A DNA stretch of 41,265 bases from Eubacterium sp. (lineage in GTDB: Bacteria; Bacillota; Clostridia; Lachnospirales; Lachnospiraceae). The first letter of the stretch is position 1, and each line of letters begins with the position of its first letter. Shown in pieces: positions 8,654 to 17,269 of this stretch. Under the pieces are notes generated by a model that worked only from the letters and a program-made list of their open reading frames with translations, was not told the DNA's origin and did no database searches. A program made the position numbers and the translations under genes. The stretch covers positions 1 through 41,265 of the forward strand of contig JAFVAQ010000025.1 of assembly GCA_017480495.1 (NCBI GenBank), given 5' to 3'.

Positions 8654-8680
8654 GTCATTCTGAGCGTAGCGAGGAATATT
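8654..8680 (+). repeat. Intergenic hairpin repeat, copy 1 (pyrH-frr)
   Basis: Arms ATTCT and GGAAT (8657-8677; one T-G wobble) enclose GA, GC, loop GTA, GC, GA. The two inner GA steps face each other as a tandem G-A mismatch. GTC precedes the hairpin and an A/T-rich tract follows, leading to CGGAGGA before frr. Three further clear copies occur at 9266, 28249 and 34764. Confidence 0.75.
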
Positions 8681-8713
8681 TAAAAACAAATATAATTATC
8701 GGAGGATACAACA

Positions 8714-9256
8714 ATGACACCATATGAAGAGAAAATGCAGAAGGCAATTGATAACCTAGTAGCAGACTACGCTACAATAAGAGCTGGACGTGCCAATCCA
8801 CACATACTTGATAAGCTTACAGTAGAGTACTACGGTACACCAACAAATCTTCAGAGCGTAGCTAACGTTACTGTACCTGAAGCTAGAACTCTTATGATCA
8901 CACCATGGGAGGCTTCTATGGTTAAGGAGATAGAGAAAGCTATTCAGATATCAGACCTTGGTGTAACACCAAATAATGACGGAAAGAGCGTTATTATTAA
9001 CTTCCCTGAGCTTACAGAGGAGAGACGTAAGGAACTCGCTAAGGATATCAAGAAGAAGGGCGAGGACACAAAGGTTGTAGTTCGTAACGCTAGACGTGAT
9101 GCAAACGATGCTGTTAAGAAGCAGAATAAGGCAGGAGAGCTTTCTGATGACGAGCTTGCTGGAGAGGAAGAAGATATCCAGAAGGCTACAGACAAGTTTA
9201 TCGCTGAGATTGATAAGCTTGTAGATGCTAAGACTAAGGAAATCCTTACAGTCTAA
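8714..9256 (+). CDS. frr: Ribosome recycling factor
   Basis: A 180-residue two-domain tRNA mimic that, with EF-G, splits post-termination ribosomes. Seen: EEKMQKAIDNL, the conserved IRAGRANPHILDKLTVEYYGTPTNLQSVANVTVPEARTL region (residues about 21-60, read in pieces), the TEERRKELAKDIKKKGEDTKVVVRNARRDAND helix and the closing DKLVDAKTKEIL. The length is slightly under the usual 185 because the N-terminus is short. GGAGGA lies ten bases before the ATG. It is flanked on both sides by a hairpin repeat copy, an unusual arrangement for an operon-internal gene. Confidence 0.97.
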   Translation: MTPYEEKMQKAIDNLVADYATIRAGRANPHILDKLTVEYYGTPTNLQSVANVTVPEARTLMITPWEASMVKEIEKAIQISDLGVTPNNDGKSVIINFPELTEERRKELAKDIKKKGEDTKVVVRNARRDANDAVKKQNKAGELSDDELAGEEEDIQKATDKFIAEIDKLVDAKTKEILTV

Positions 9257-9265
9257 TTAAAAAAA

Positions 9266-9289
9266 CATCCTGAACGTAGTGAAGGATCT
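9266..9289 (+). repeat. Intergenic hairpin repeat, copy 2 (frr-uppS)
   Basis: ATCCT and AGGAT (9267-9287) enclose GA, AC, loop GTA, GT, GA. Relative to copy 1, ATTCT became ATCCT with a matching change in the other arm, and GC/GC became AC/GT. Pairing and the GA/GA step are both kept, so the structure rather than the sequence appears conserved. Confidence 0.75.
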
Positions 9290-9302
9290 GAAAAGGAAAA
9301 TT

Positions 9303-10013
9303 ATGAGTGAAGAATATAAAATCCCACAACACGTTGCCATCATTCTAGATGGTAACGGAAGATGGGCTAAGAGTAAACACATGCCAAGAAACTACGGCCA
9401 CAAGGTCGGGGCAGACAATCTAGAGAGAGTCATCGAAGATGCATGGGATCTTGGAATCAAGTATCTTACGGTTTATGCATTTTCAACTGAAAACTGGAAA
9501 CGCTCTGTTGAAGAGGTTACAGGAATAATGACTATCCTTAGAGACTTCCTGAAGAAGTCTATAGATAAAGCCGAGAAGAATAATATGCGTGTTCGTATAA
9601 TTGGTGAGAGGTCTAGACTTGATAAGGACATTATTGAGGCGATGAATAGACTCGAAGAGGCTACAAAGGATAATACTGGTATACAGTTTAATGTGGCTCT
9701 TAATTATGGCGGCAGAGATGAGATAACCAGAGCTGTTCGTAAGATAGCTGACGAGGTGAAGGCGGGAACTATCAGTAGCGAAGATATAACAGAAGAGTAT
9801 ATCTCTTCTAAGCTTGATACTGCTGGTATTCCTGATCCGGATCTTCTGATCAGAACCAGTGGTGAGATCAGAATATCTAACTTCCTTCCTTGGCAGATAT
9901 CATATTCTGAATTCTATTTCTGCGATACATTGTGGCCAGACTTTGATAAAGAGGCGCTTCGCAAGGCTATAGATTACTATAATGGCAGAGACAGAAGATT
10001 TGGTGGGGTATAG
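9303..10013 (+). CDS. uppS: Undecaprenyl diphosphate synthase (isoprenyl transferase)
   Basis: A 236-residue cis-prenyltransferase that condenses farnesyl diphosphate with eight isopentenyl diphosphates to the C55 lipid carrier of wall and glycan synthesis. Seen: HVAIILDGNGRWAK with the catalytic Asp, the NYGHKVGADN segment, YAFSTENWKR, NYGGRDEI, and the late RTSGEIRISNFLPWQ-SEFYF region. I chose the ATG at 9303, seven bases after AAAGG, since an in-frame GTG at 9279 falls inside the hairpin repeat and would add eight residues outside the family norm. The carrier it makes is the likely acceptor for the glycosyltransferase at 16303. Confidence 0.96.
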   Translation: MSEEYKIPQHVAIILDGNGRWAKSKHMPRNYGHKVGADNLERVIEDAWDLGIKYLTVYAFSTENWKRSVEEVTGIMTILRDFLKKSIDKAEKNNMRVRIIGERSRLDKDIIEAMNRLEEATKDNTGIQFNVALNYGGRDEITRAVRKIADEVKAGTISSEDITEEYISSKLDTAGIPDPDLLIRTSGEIRISNFLPWQISYSEFYFCDTLWPDFDKEALRKAIDYYNGRDRRFGGV

Positions 10014-10014
10014 T

Positions 10015-10842
10015 ATGTTTTGGACTAGATTATTTAGCGGAATAGCATTAATTATAATAGCATTTGCCGTACTTTGGGTAGGTGGACCACTAACAGGAGT
10101 TGTGACAATGGCTCTTTCTCTTGTGGGTGTTTTCGAGCTATGCAGGGTCTACGGAATAGAAAAAAGATCTCCAGGTATATTCGCATATATCTGGACGGTT
10201 TTATATTATGCGGTTCTTATTCTAGGTGGAATCATAGTAAATGGCTTCAGTCTGGTAGGATTGGCTATGCCTGTTATGATCACATATCTGCTTGCAATAC
10301 TGGCGGTATATGTTATCAGATTCCCTAAGTATCATGATAGAGAGATAATGGCTGCATTTATGTCCTTTTTCTATGTAAGCGTAATGCTGTCATATGTATT
10401 TAGAATAAGGGAAATGAAGAACGGTGGATACTTTGTTGTTCTGATATTCCTTTGCTCATGGGGAAATGACACCCTTGCTTACTGCGTTGGAGTTCTATTC
10501 GGTAAGCACAAGATGTCACCAAAGCTTAGCCCTAAGAAGAGCATAGAAGGACTGATAGGAGGAATACTCGGAGCTGGAGCACTTGGGGCACTGTATGCGT
10601 TCTTGCTGAAGAATCAGATTCCAGAACTCACACATCCTCATCTTGTACTCTTTGCAGTATGCGCGCTTGGTGCAATCCCGGCGGTTATCGGAGACCTCGC
10701 GGCATCAGCAATCAAACGAAATAACGACATAAAGGACTATGGCAAACTGATACCAGGCCACGGTGGTGTGCTGGATAGATTTGATAGTATGATATTTACA
10801 GCGCCGATTATTTATTATCTGGTTAGGTTTGTGATTGGGTAA
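10015..10842 (+). CDS. cdsA: Phosphatidate cytidylyltransferase
   Basis: A 275-residue membrane enzyme making CDP-diacylglycerol from phosphatidate and CTP, the branch point to phospholipids. Several hydrophobic helices are followed by the signature near the C-terminus: LGAIPAVIGDLAASAIKR then KDYGKLIPGHGGVLDRFDS, with acidic residues that bind metal. The start at 10015, one base after the uppS stop and preceded by GGTGGGG, gives the usual MFWTRLFSGI N-terminus; the ATG at 9982 would overlap uppS by 32 bases. Normally dxr follows directly. Here the stop is followed after 15 bases by a glycan cassette. Confidence 0.95.
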   Translation: MFWTRLFSGIALIIIAFAVLWVGGPLTGVVTMALSLVGVFELCRVYGIEKRSPGIFAYIWTVLYYAVLILGGIIVNGFSLVGLAMPVMITYLLAILAVYVIRFPKYHDREIMAAFMSFFYVSVMLSYVFRIREMKNGGYFVVLIFLCSWGNDTLAYCVGVLFGKHKMSPKLSPKKSIEGLIGGILGAGALGALYAFLLKNQIPELTHPHLVLFAVCALGAIPAVIGDLAASAIKRNNDIKDYGKLIPGHGGVLDRFDSMIFTAPIIYYLVRFVIG

Positions 10843-10857
10843 AAAAGGAGTCTGAAA

Positions 10858-12648
10858 ATGAAACTTTCGGATTATGTATTTAAGTTTTATGAAGATAAAG
10901 GTGTAAAAAATGCATTTATGCTTTCTGGCGGAGGAATAATGCATTTGGTTGATTCACTTGGAAGAAGCAACATTAATTATATATGTTGTCATCATGAGCA
11001 GGCTGCGTCTATAGCAGCACAGGCTGCGACTATGTATAACGAAGTGCCAGCAATATGTCTTTCTACGACTGGACCGGGTGGAACTAATGCACTAACCGGA
11101 TGTGCAGCAGCTTATGTGGATTCTACTCCTGAGATATTTTTGTCGGGACAAGTTAAGAGATCTGATTATGCTTCACTTAGAGGCGTTAGGCAGTTTGGAG
11201 CGCAGGAAAATGATATTATCTCAATGGCTAAGCCGGTTACTAAATATGCAGTTCAGATAAATGATCCAGATAAAATAAGATATGAATTAGAAAAGTCTTT
11301 TTATATTGCGACAAGTGGTAGAAAAGGACCTGTATGGATTGATATTCCTTTAGATGTTCAAGCGATGGATATTGAACCAGATAGTTTATGTAGTTTTAAT
11401 GAAAATGAATCGATAGATGAGAAAAAAGATGTTCCAGATGATATAATAAATGAAGTCTATAACACCTTGGTTAATTCTCATAAACCTGTAGTTTTAATTG
11501 GACAGGGTGCAGTGGCCTCTGGGGCATATGATGTTATAAGAGATTTTATAAATATAACACACATTCCGGTTTTAACAACTTGGAGAGTTCAAGATTTCAT
11601 GGATAGCGATGCGAAGGGGTATTATGGTAGTCCTGGACTTCAAGCTCCAAGGTATTCTAATCTTATTATACAGAATGCAGATACTCTTCTTGTGCTGGGA
11701 AGCCGACTCGATAATATGATTACAGCTTTTAATGAAGAGCATTTTGCTTATAAAGCTAAACGTATAATAGTTGATATTGATTCGAATGAAATAAACAAAC
11801 TTAATATGCCAGGAAAACTTGGGATAGTATACGATATCAAAGAGTTTGTTAGTAAGCTTGTAGATTTTTGTGAGCGTAATAATTATGCAAATAATATTAA
11901 TCAGTGGATAGATGTTTGTGAATTAGTGAAAAAAAAGTTTCCGTTGCTTAATGAACAACAAGAAGTTGATGATAGTGTCAATCTATATAAAGTTACTAAT
12001 TGCGTTTCAAACTATGCTCAATCAGATGATGTTATTGTTATTTCCTCAACAAGTAGATGTAATACAGCAGGACATATAGCGTTTAATCATAAAAAAGGAC
12101 AAAAAACTATTTCATCTATGGGAATGGGATCTATGGGATTCGCTATACCATCAGCAGTAGGAGCTTATTTTGCAAGTGATAATCGAGTTGTTGTAATAGA
12201 AGGTGATGGTAGCTTACAGCTTAATATACAGGAGTTGGAAACTATAGTATCTAATGGAGTAGATGCCAAGATGTTTATATTTGATAATAGAGGCTACGCA
12301 GCTATCACGACGATGCAGGACCGAAATTTTGATAGCTTTTATGTTGGTAGTAATGAACAGAGCAAACTGTTTATGCCAATCACCTCAGAAATTTCTAAGG
12401 CCTATGGTATACCTTGTTATGAAATAAAAACAGATGATGATATTGAAAAAGTAGTTCCAGAAGTGTTTGACACGGAAGGACCTGTGATGTGTGTAATATA
12501 TGGTTCTCTTCATTTTGACGAAATACCAAAATGCATATCGAAAGTAAATGAAGAGACAGGTCAGCGGGAATCAGCTGTACTAGAGAATCCGTATCCATTT
12601 TTAACAGAAGAAGAATTAGAAAGTGTTCAAAATATACTTACTATATAG
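10858..12648 (+). CDS. Thiamine-diphosphate-dependent enzyme, acetolactate-synthase-like
   Basis: A 596-residue ThDP enzyme with the three-domain layout of acetolactate synthase. The catalytic Glu is Glu47 in HHEQAA; TGPGGTNALTG follows near 77-87; the central domain has PVVLIGQGAVASGAY; and the ThDP-magnesium motif runs from GDGS near 449 to FDN near 476-478. GPVMCVI lies near the end and a unique tail of about 55 residues follows. The context is not amino-acid synthesis: the next gene is NeuB-like and no small ilvN-type subunit is present. Some relatives, such as YerE of yersiniose synthesis, add two-carbon units to nucleotide sugars, so sugar branching is a possible role; a keto-acid decarboxylase is another. 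AAAGGAG lies before the ATG. First gene of the cassette. Confidence 0.8.
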   Translation: MKLSDYVFKFYEDKGVKNAFMLSGGGIMHLVDSLGRSNINYICCHHEQAASIAAQAATMYNEVPAICLSTTGPGGTNALTGCAAAYVDSTPEIFLSGQVKRSDYASLRGVRQFGAQENDIISMAKPVTKYAVQINDPDKIRYELEKSFYIATSGRKGPVWIDIPLDVQAMDIEPDSLCSFNENESIDEKKDVPDDIINEVYNTLVNSHKPVVLIGQGAVASGAYDVIRDFINITHIPVLTTWRVQDFMDSDAKGYYGSPGLQAPRYSNLIIQNADTLLVLGSRLDNMITAFNEEHFAYKAKRIIVDIDSNEINKLNMPGKLGIVYDIKEFVSKLVDFCERNNYANNINQWIDVCELVKKKFPLLNEQQEVDDSVNLYKVTNCVSNYAQSDDVIVISSTSRCNTAGHIAFNHKKGQKTISSMGMGSMGFAIPSAVGAYFASDNRVVVIEGDGSLQLNIQELETIVSNGVDAKMFIFDNRGYAAITTMQDRNFDSFYVGSNEQSKLFMPITSEISKAYGIPCYEIKTDDDIEKVVPEVFDTEGPVMCVIYGSLHFDEIPKCISKVNEETGQRESAVLENPYPFLTEEELESVQNILTI

Positions 12649-12679
12649 AAATAGATATTATTAGGAGGAGGGGTAAGTC

Positions 12680-14212
12680 ATGAAACTATATAATAAGCCG
12701 CTATTTATATTTGAAATGGCTAATAATCATCAAGGAAGTGTCGAACATGGCAAAAAGATAATTAGGAGTATGGCGGATGCTGTTTCTGATTATAGAGAAT
12801 GTTTTGATTTTGCCTTTAAGTTTCAGTATAGGGACCTTGATACATTTATTAGACCTGATTATATAGATAGAGATGATATAAAGAATGTTAAGAGATTCAA
12901 AGATACAAGGCTTAGTCAGGAACAATTTCTTGAACTAAAAAATGAAGTAGAAAGTGTAGGCATGTTTACGATTTGTACAGGTTTCGATGAAAAATCTGTC
13001 GAACGTATAGGTGAACAAAACTATGATGTAATCAAAATAGCTAGCTGCTCATTTAATGATTGGCCTTTACTTGAAACTATTGCAAAGACAGGTCTTCCAG
13101 TGATTGCCTCTACAGCGGGAGTTTCTGAGGAAGAGATAGATAAGGTTGTTTCTTTTTTTGAACACAGAAATATAGACTTAACTATTATGCATTGTGTAGC
13201 TGAATATCCTACACCTAATGAAAATCTTCAGATGAACCAAATTGATTATCTTAGAGATAGATATAAAGGGCATAGAGTTGGTTTTTCTACACATGAAGAT
13301 CCTTCAAACATGGATCCAATTAAAATGGCAGTGGCTAAGAATGTTAAGATTTTTGAAAAGCATGTAGGATATCCAACGGAAGAAATAACATTAAATGGCT
13401 ATTCGGCAAATCCAGAGCAAGTAAAAGAATGGGTGAAGACTGCGTATGATGCTTTTACAATGTGTGGAGTTGAGGGACAACGAAGTAAGTCTTCTGAAAA
13501 AGAACAGAGTGATTTGGCAGCGTTACAGAGAGGTGTTTTTGCAAAGGCTGATCTTAAAGCTGGAACAGAGATATCTGCAAAAAATAGTTATTATGCTTTC
13601 CCATGTGAACAAGGACAATTATTAACTCGGAATATATCCAAATATGCCAATATTACACTGACGAAAGACATAGAAGCAGGTAAACCTATTTTCTTAGAAG
13701 ATTTAGAGATTAAGAATAATTATGATGAGGTTGCTGATAAAGTAAAAAAGGTTATGCATCTACTAAAGAAAAGTAATGTCACTGTTCCGCTTGATAGTAG
13801 ATGTGAATTATCTCATCATTATGGAATAGAATCCTTTGATGAGGTTGGACTCACACTAATAGATTGTATAAACCGAGAATATTGTAAGAAAATACTTGTC
13901 GTTTTACCTGGTCAGAGTCATCCAGCACACTATCATAAAAAAAAGGAAGAAACCTTTACTATTTTATATGGATCTCTAGATGTAGTGTGTGATGGTGAGG
14001 TTAAACATATGGGCAGAGGTGAAACTATGACTGTTCATAGAAATGTTAATCATAGTTTTAGCTCTGAAGAGGGGTGTGTTTTTGAAGAAGTCTCTACTAC
14101 ACATTATAAAGATGATTCATTTTATGAAAAAAAGGATGAGTTTGTAAGTCCAAGAAAAACAGGTGTTTATATAACTGCAGATATGATAAAACGATATGAG
14201 AAGGAATCATGA
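12680..14212 (+). CDS. NeuB-like sialic/nonulosonic acid synthase with SAF and cupin domains
   Basis: A 510-residue protein in three parts. Residues 1-275 are a NeuB-type TIM barrel that condenses phosphoenolpyruvate with an aldehyde sugar: EMANNHQG at 12-19, FKFQYRD, KIASCSFNDWPLLE, HCVAEYPTPNENLQM, GFSTHED with His205, and EKHVG with His228; the two His match the family metal site. Residues about 284-345 are a SAF/antifreeze-like domain that usually closes the active site. Residues about 407-480 form a cupin with GQSHPAHYHKKKEE and a late His, an added domain. After EKH the sequence departs from classic NeuB (the GPDHKASL segment is replaced by EITLNGYSANPEQ), so the substrate is probably not N-acetylmannosamine. 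AGGAGGAGG precedes the ATG. No CMP-sugar activating enzyme is nearby. Confidence 0.85.
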   Translation: MKLYNKPLFIFEMANNHQGSVEHGKKIIRSMADAVSDYRECFDFAFKFQYRDLDTFIRPDYIDRDDIKNVKRFKDTRLSQEQFLELKNEVESVGMFTICTGFDEKSVERIGEQNYDVIKIASCSFNDWPLLETIAKTGLPVIASTAGVSEEEIDKVVSFFEHRNIDLTIMHCVAEYPTPNENLQMNQIDYLRDRYKGHRVGFSTHEDPSNMDPIKMAVAKNVKIFEKHVGYPTEEITLNGYSANPEQVKEWVKTAYDAFTMCGVEGQRSKSSEKEQSDLAALQRGVFAKADLKAGTEISAKNSYYAFPCEQGQLLTRNISKYANITLTKDIEAGKPIFLEDLEIKNNYDEVADKVKKVMHLLKKSNVTVPLDSRCELSHHYGIESFDEVGLTLIDCINREYCKKILVVLPGQSHPAHYHKKKEETFTILYGSLDVVCDGEVKHMGRGETMTVHRNVNHSFSSEEGCVFEEVSTTHYKDDSFYEKKDEFVSPRKTGVYITADMIKRYEKES

Positions 14213-15135
14213 AATATTTAATTACTGGTCCTACAGGGACAATTGGAATGTCACTAATAAAACAATTGTCATTAGATGATAATGATATATGGGTTATTTG
14301 TAATCCTAAATCAAGACGAAGTCATATATTAAAACAATTCAAGAATATAAAAGTTATTTATTGTGATATGAATTCATATGATAGTATTAAAGAAGAAGAT
14401 CTACCAGAATCGTGGGATTGCACGATTAATCTTGCTTGGAAGGGGACTATTGGTGGTTCAAGAGATGATATGTTAATACAGTCATATAATATTTTGAGTG
14501 GTATACAAATTATTGAATTATCACATAAACATAATTGTAAATTGTTTGTAGGTGCTGGTTCTCAGGCTGAATATGGGAGAAAAAATCATCCAATTAGAGA
14601 GGACGAGAATACAAATCCTGAAAATGGTTATGGAATTGCAAAATTAGCCCTTAATAAAATGTCGAAAACCCTATGTGAAAAATATAGAATGAGATTTTTA
14701 TGGTTAAGAATATTTAGTGTATATGGTCCATATGAAAACTACTATTCTTTGACTATATCTACTATATTAAAATGTATAAACAATAAGAAACCATCATTTA
14801 CTAGTGCAGAACAATTATGGGATTATGCATATACTGATGATGTGGCTGATTCAATTATAAAGTTAATATATGGTCAAAGTGAAGGTGTTTATAATATCGG
14901 AAGCGGTAAAATGAAGCCATTATCCTATTATATAGACAAAATTATAAAGGCATCTAATTATAAAGGGGATATTGGTTATGGAGAAATTGCTTATTCTACT
15001 AAACAGGTTATGTATTTATGTGCTGATATATCAAAACTGAAAGAAACAATAGGTGATTGTATGAAAACCTCATTTGATGAGGGAATAAAAAATACTATTG
15101 ATTGGTGCCGGAGTTTAAATGATTATGAAGTGTAG
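14209..15135 (+). CDS. NAD(P)-dependent epimerase/dehydratase (extended SDR)
   Basis: A 308-residue Rossmann-fold protein of the nucleotide-sugar epimerase/dehydratase type. Seen: the N-terminal LITGPTGTIGMS glycine motif, GAGSQAEYG in the position of the catalytic Ser/Thr, YGIAK as the Tyr-x-x-x-Lys pair, LRIFSVYGPYE, and a C-terminal YNIGSG sugar-binding turn. Substrate and precise reaction (epimerase, reductase or dehydratase) cannot be assigned. Its ATG overlaps the NeuB-like stop (ATGA), and its 3' end overlaps the next gene by 17 bases, so the three genes are probably translationally coupled. The sequence is visibly AT-rich, with heavy use of TTA and ATA codons. Confidence 0.85.
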   Translation: MKYLITGPTGTIGMSLIKQLSLDDNDIWVICNPKSRRSHILKQFKNIKVIYCDMNSYDSIKEEDLPESWDCTINLAWKGTIGGSRDDMLIQSYNILSGIQIIELSHKHNCKLFVGAGSQAEYGRKNHPIREDENTNPENGYGIAKLALNKMSKTLCEKYRMRFLWLRIFSVYGPYENYYSLTISTILKCINNKKPSFTSAEQLWDYAYTDDVADSIIKLIYGQSEGVYNIGSGKMKPLSYYIDKIIKASNYKGDIGYGEIAYSTKQVMYLCADISKLKETIGDCMKTSFDEGIKNTIDWCRSLNDYEV

Positions 15136-16234
15136 ATTGTGTTCCAAGATTATAGAAAGTCCTAAGTTATACGGTTTCAAAAATATGCCAGATTCGGCAC
15201 AAGGTCTTCTTGATATGGTAGATGAAAATGATAAAGGTATTAGCTATGATTTATATCAATGCGAGTATTGTGGGATGATACAGTTAGATTGTGAGCCAGT
15301 CAGTTATTTCAAGGATGTTATTAGAACAACAGGCAATACCAAAACAATGAATACGACTAGATTTGATGAAATATCTTATTTTGCGAGAAAATATAATTTA
15401 ATAGATTTAAAAGTATTAGAAATTGGTTCAGGACAAGGTGAAAATCTACGTATTGGTAAATCTTTAGGATTAAAAATATATGGGTTAGAGAATAATAAAA
15501 CAAATGTAGATAAATCTATTTCTTTTGGTTACCATACAATTAATGGTTATCCAGATGATAGTTTACTTATTGAAGAATCTCCATTTGATGCTTTTATGTG
15601 TTTTAATTTTTTAGAACATCAGCCAGATCCTAATTTATTTATTCAGGGTATATCTAGACAATTAAAAAAAGGAGCGGTTGGTTTTGTTACAGTTCCGGAT
15701 TTTGATTTTATTATAAGAAGTAATGGGTATTATGAATTTATTAGGGATCATTTATTATATTTTAATAAAGATACTTTGATAACGTTGTTTAAAAATAATG
15801 GTTTTGAAATACTAGAATTAGGTGATAGCAATAAAGATACAATAAAAATAATAGTAAAAAAAAGAAGTGGTTTTGTGTTTGATGATATCATTGAAAAGAA
15901 GGATTATCTAAAAGGACAAATTAAAGCATTTTTTAAATGTCATAAGAATGTAGCTGTCTGGGGAGCTAGTCATCAAGCATTTACAATTATTCAAATGCTT
16001 CAGATTTCTGATAAAATATCATTTATCATTGATTCTGCACCTTTTAAACAAGGAAAATACTCTCCGGCATCACATATTAAAATAGTTTCTTCTGAAGAAA
16101 TAGATAAGTCGAAAATAGATGGAGTGATTATTATCGCGCCAACGTATTCTGATGAAATAGCTAATATAATTAAGGATAATTATCCTAATGTTGATGTTGT
16201 TTCTATTCTAAACAATCATTTAATAAAGTACTAG
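15119..16234 (+). CDS. SAM-dependent C-methyltransferase, TylCIII/NovU-like architecture
   Basis: A 371-residue protein with three parts. The N-terminal CRLC and later CEYC pairs form a small zinc-binding domain. A class I SAM domain carries VLEIGSGQGENL near residues 99-110 and a later FNFLEHQPDP. The C-terminal domain has AVWGASHQAF, a DSAPFKQGKYSPASHIKI stretch and a IIAPTYSDEI strand, matching the C-terminal domain of sugar C-methyltransferases. Such enzymes add a methyl group to C3 or C5 of keto nucleotide sugars in antibiotics and some surface glycans. CGGAG lies five bases before the ATG at 15119; an in-frame ATG at 15125 is an alternative start. Substrate unknown. Confidence 0.82.
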   Translation: MIMKCRLCSKIIESPKLYGFKNMPDSAQGLLDMVDENDKGISYDLYQCEYCGMIQLDCEPVSYFKDVIRTTGNTKTMNTTRFDEISYFARKYNLIDLKVLEIGSGQGENLRIGKSLGLKIYGLENNKTNVDKSISFGYHTINGYPDDSLLIEESPFDAFMCFNFLEHQPDPNLFIQGISRQLKKGAVGFVTVPDFDFIIRSNGYYEFIRDHLLYFNKDTLITLFKNNGFEILELGDSNKDTIKIIVKKRSGFVFDDIIEKKDYLKGQIKAFFKCHKNVAVWGASHQAFTIIQMLQISDKISFIIDSAPFKQGKYSPASHIKIVSSEEIDKSKIDGVIIIAPTYSDEIANIIKDNYPNVDVVSILNNHLIKY

Positions 16235-16302
16235 TATTTTGTTGATATTATTAAATAGTTAATGAAAGGAGAAAGAGGTGTAATAAGCATCTGATTATTA
16301 TT

Positions 16303-17250
16303 ATGTTAAAAATATCTGTGATGCTTCCGTGTTATAACGAGGAAGAAAATGTTGTTCAAATATATGAAGCTGTTAGAAGTGTTATAGTTGATAATTTGCC
16401 TAATTATAATTATGAAATATTATTTGTTGATAACAAATCAACTGATAATACTAGAGAACTAATAAGAAAGATATGTTTTAAAGACAAAAATGTAAAAGCA
16501 ATATTCAATATTGCAAATTTTGGTCAATTTAATAGTCCATATCATGCACTATGTCAGTGTTCTGGCGATTGTGTTATTAGCATGAGTTCCGATTTTCAAG
16601 ATCCTCCAAAATATATTGTTGATATGGTTCATGAGTGGGAAAAAGGAAATAGTGTTGTTTGTATGGTAAAGACATCAAGTAAAGAAAATCCCATCATATA
16701 TAAGTTAAGAGGGATTTATTACAATTTGATTCATAAGATGAGTAACATAGATCAAATAAAGCAATTTGCAGGTTTTTGTTTATTTGATAAAACCTTCATT
16801 AAATTATTACGTGAATTAAATGATCCGACACCATTCATAAAAGGTATTATATCTGAATATGCACCTAATAGAGTTGAAATACCTTACGAGCAACAAAAAA
16901 GAAAAGCAGGCAAAAGCAAAAATAATTTTTTTACTCTTTATGATGCTGCTATGTTAAGTTTCACAAGTTATACAAAAGGAGGATTAAGAATTGCTACTTT
17001 TATTGGATTAATTATATCATCGTTAAGTTTTTTGCTTGCTTTAGTTTATTTGATTATGAAATTAATTATGTGGAATGAATTCATTGCAGGAAATGCTCCT
17101 ATACTAATTGGAGTATATTTCTTGGGAGGAATTCAGTTGTTTTTTTTAGGATTGCTGGGAGAATATGTAATGACGATGAATTCAAGAGTCATAAATAAGC
17201 CATTGGTGGTTGAGGAAGAAAGAATCAACATGGATTTAGATAATAAATAA
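16303..17250 (+). CDS. Family 2 glycosyltransferase, GtrB/DPM1-like, with two C-terminal membrane helices
   Basis: A 315-residue inverting GT-A transferase likely to move a sugar from a nucleotide donor to polyprenyl phosphate on the inner membrane face. Seen: SVMLPCYNEEENV at the N-terminus, FVDNKSTDNT (the usual DDGS is DNKS here), SSDFQDPP as the metal-binding acidic motif near residue 97-104, a QQKRKAGKSKN segment typical of the GtrB group, and helices at about 232-254 and 264-288. The nearest good ribosome site (AGGAGA, 16267-16272) is 30 bases before the ATG, too far for ordinary initiation. The only in-frame alternatives after the stop at 16282 are CTG or ATT codons, so the start is uncertain. 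Confidence 0.88.
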   Translation: MLKISVMLPCYNEEENVVQIYEAVRSVIVDNLPNYNYEILFVDNKSTDNTRELIRKICFKDKNVKAIFNIANFGQFNSPYHALCQCSGDCVISMSSDFQDPPKYIVDMVHEWEKGNSVVCMVKTSSKENPIIYKLRGIYYNLIHKMSNIDQIKQFAGFCLFDKTFIKLLRELNDPTPFIKGIISEYAPNRVEIPYEQQKRKAGKSKNNFFTLYDAAMLSFTSYTKGGLRIATFIGLIISSLSFLLALVYLIMKLIMWNEFIAGNAPILIGVYFLGGIQLFFLGLLGEYVMTMNSRVINKPLVVEEERINMDLDNK

Positions 17251-17269
17251 AACAAATAAGGAGATAATG

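Noticed and set aside
8654-8680. Hairpin repeats as Rho-independent terminators
   Set aside because: Lower stems are A/T-rich and short and no T-run follows (tails read TTTAAAA); they sit inside apparent operons.
9279-9302. GTG start of uppS
   Set aside because: It falls inside a hairpin repeat copy and would add eight residues not seen in the family; ATG 9303 has a proper ribosome site.
16262-16294. Ten-codon frame before the glycosyltransferase as a gene
   Set aside because: The strong AGGAGA lies inside this frame, not before its ATG, and the product has no recognisable features.
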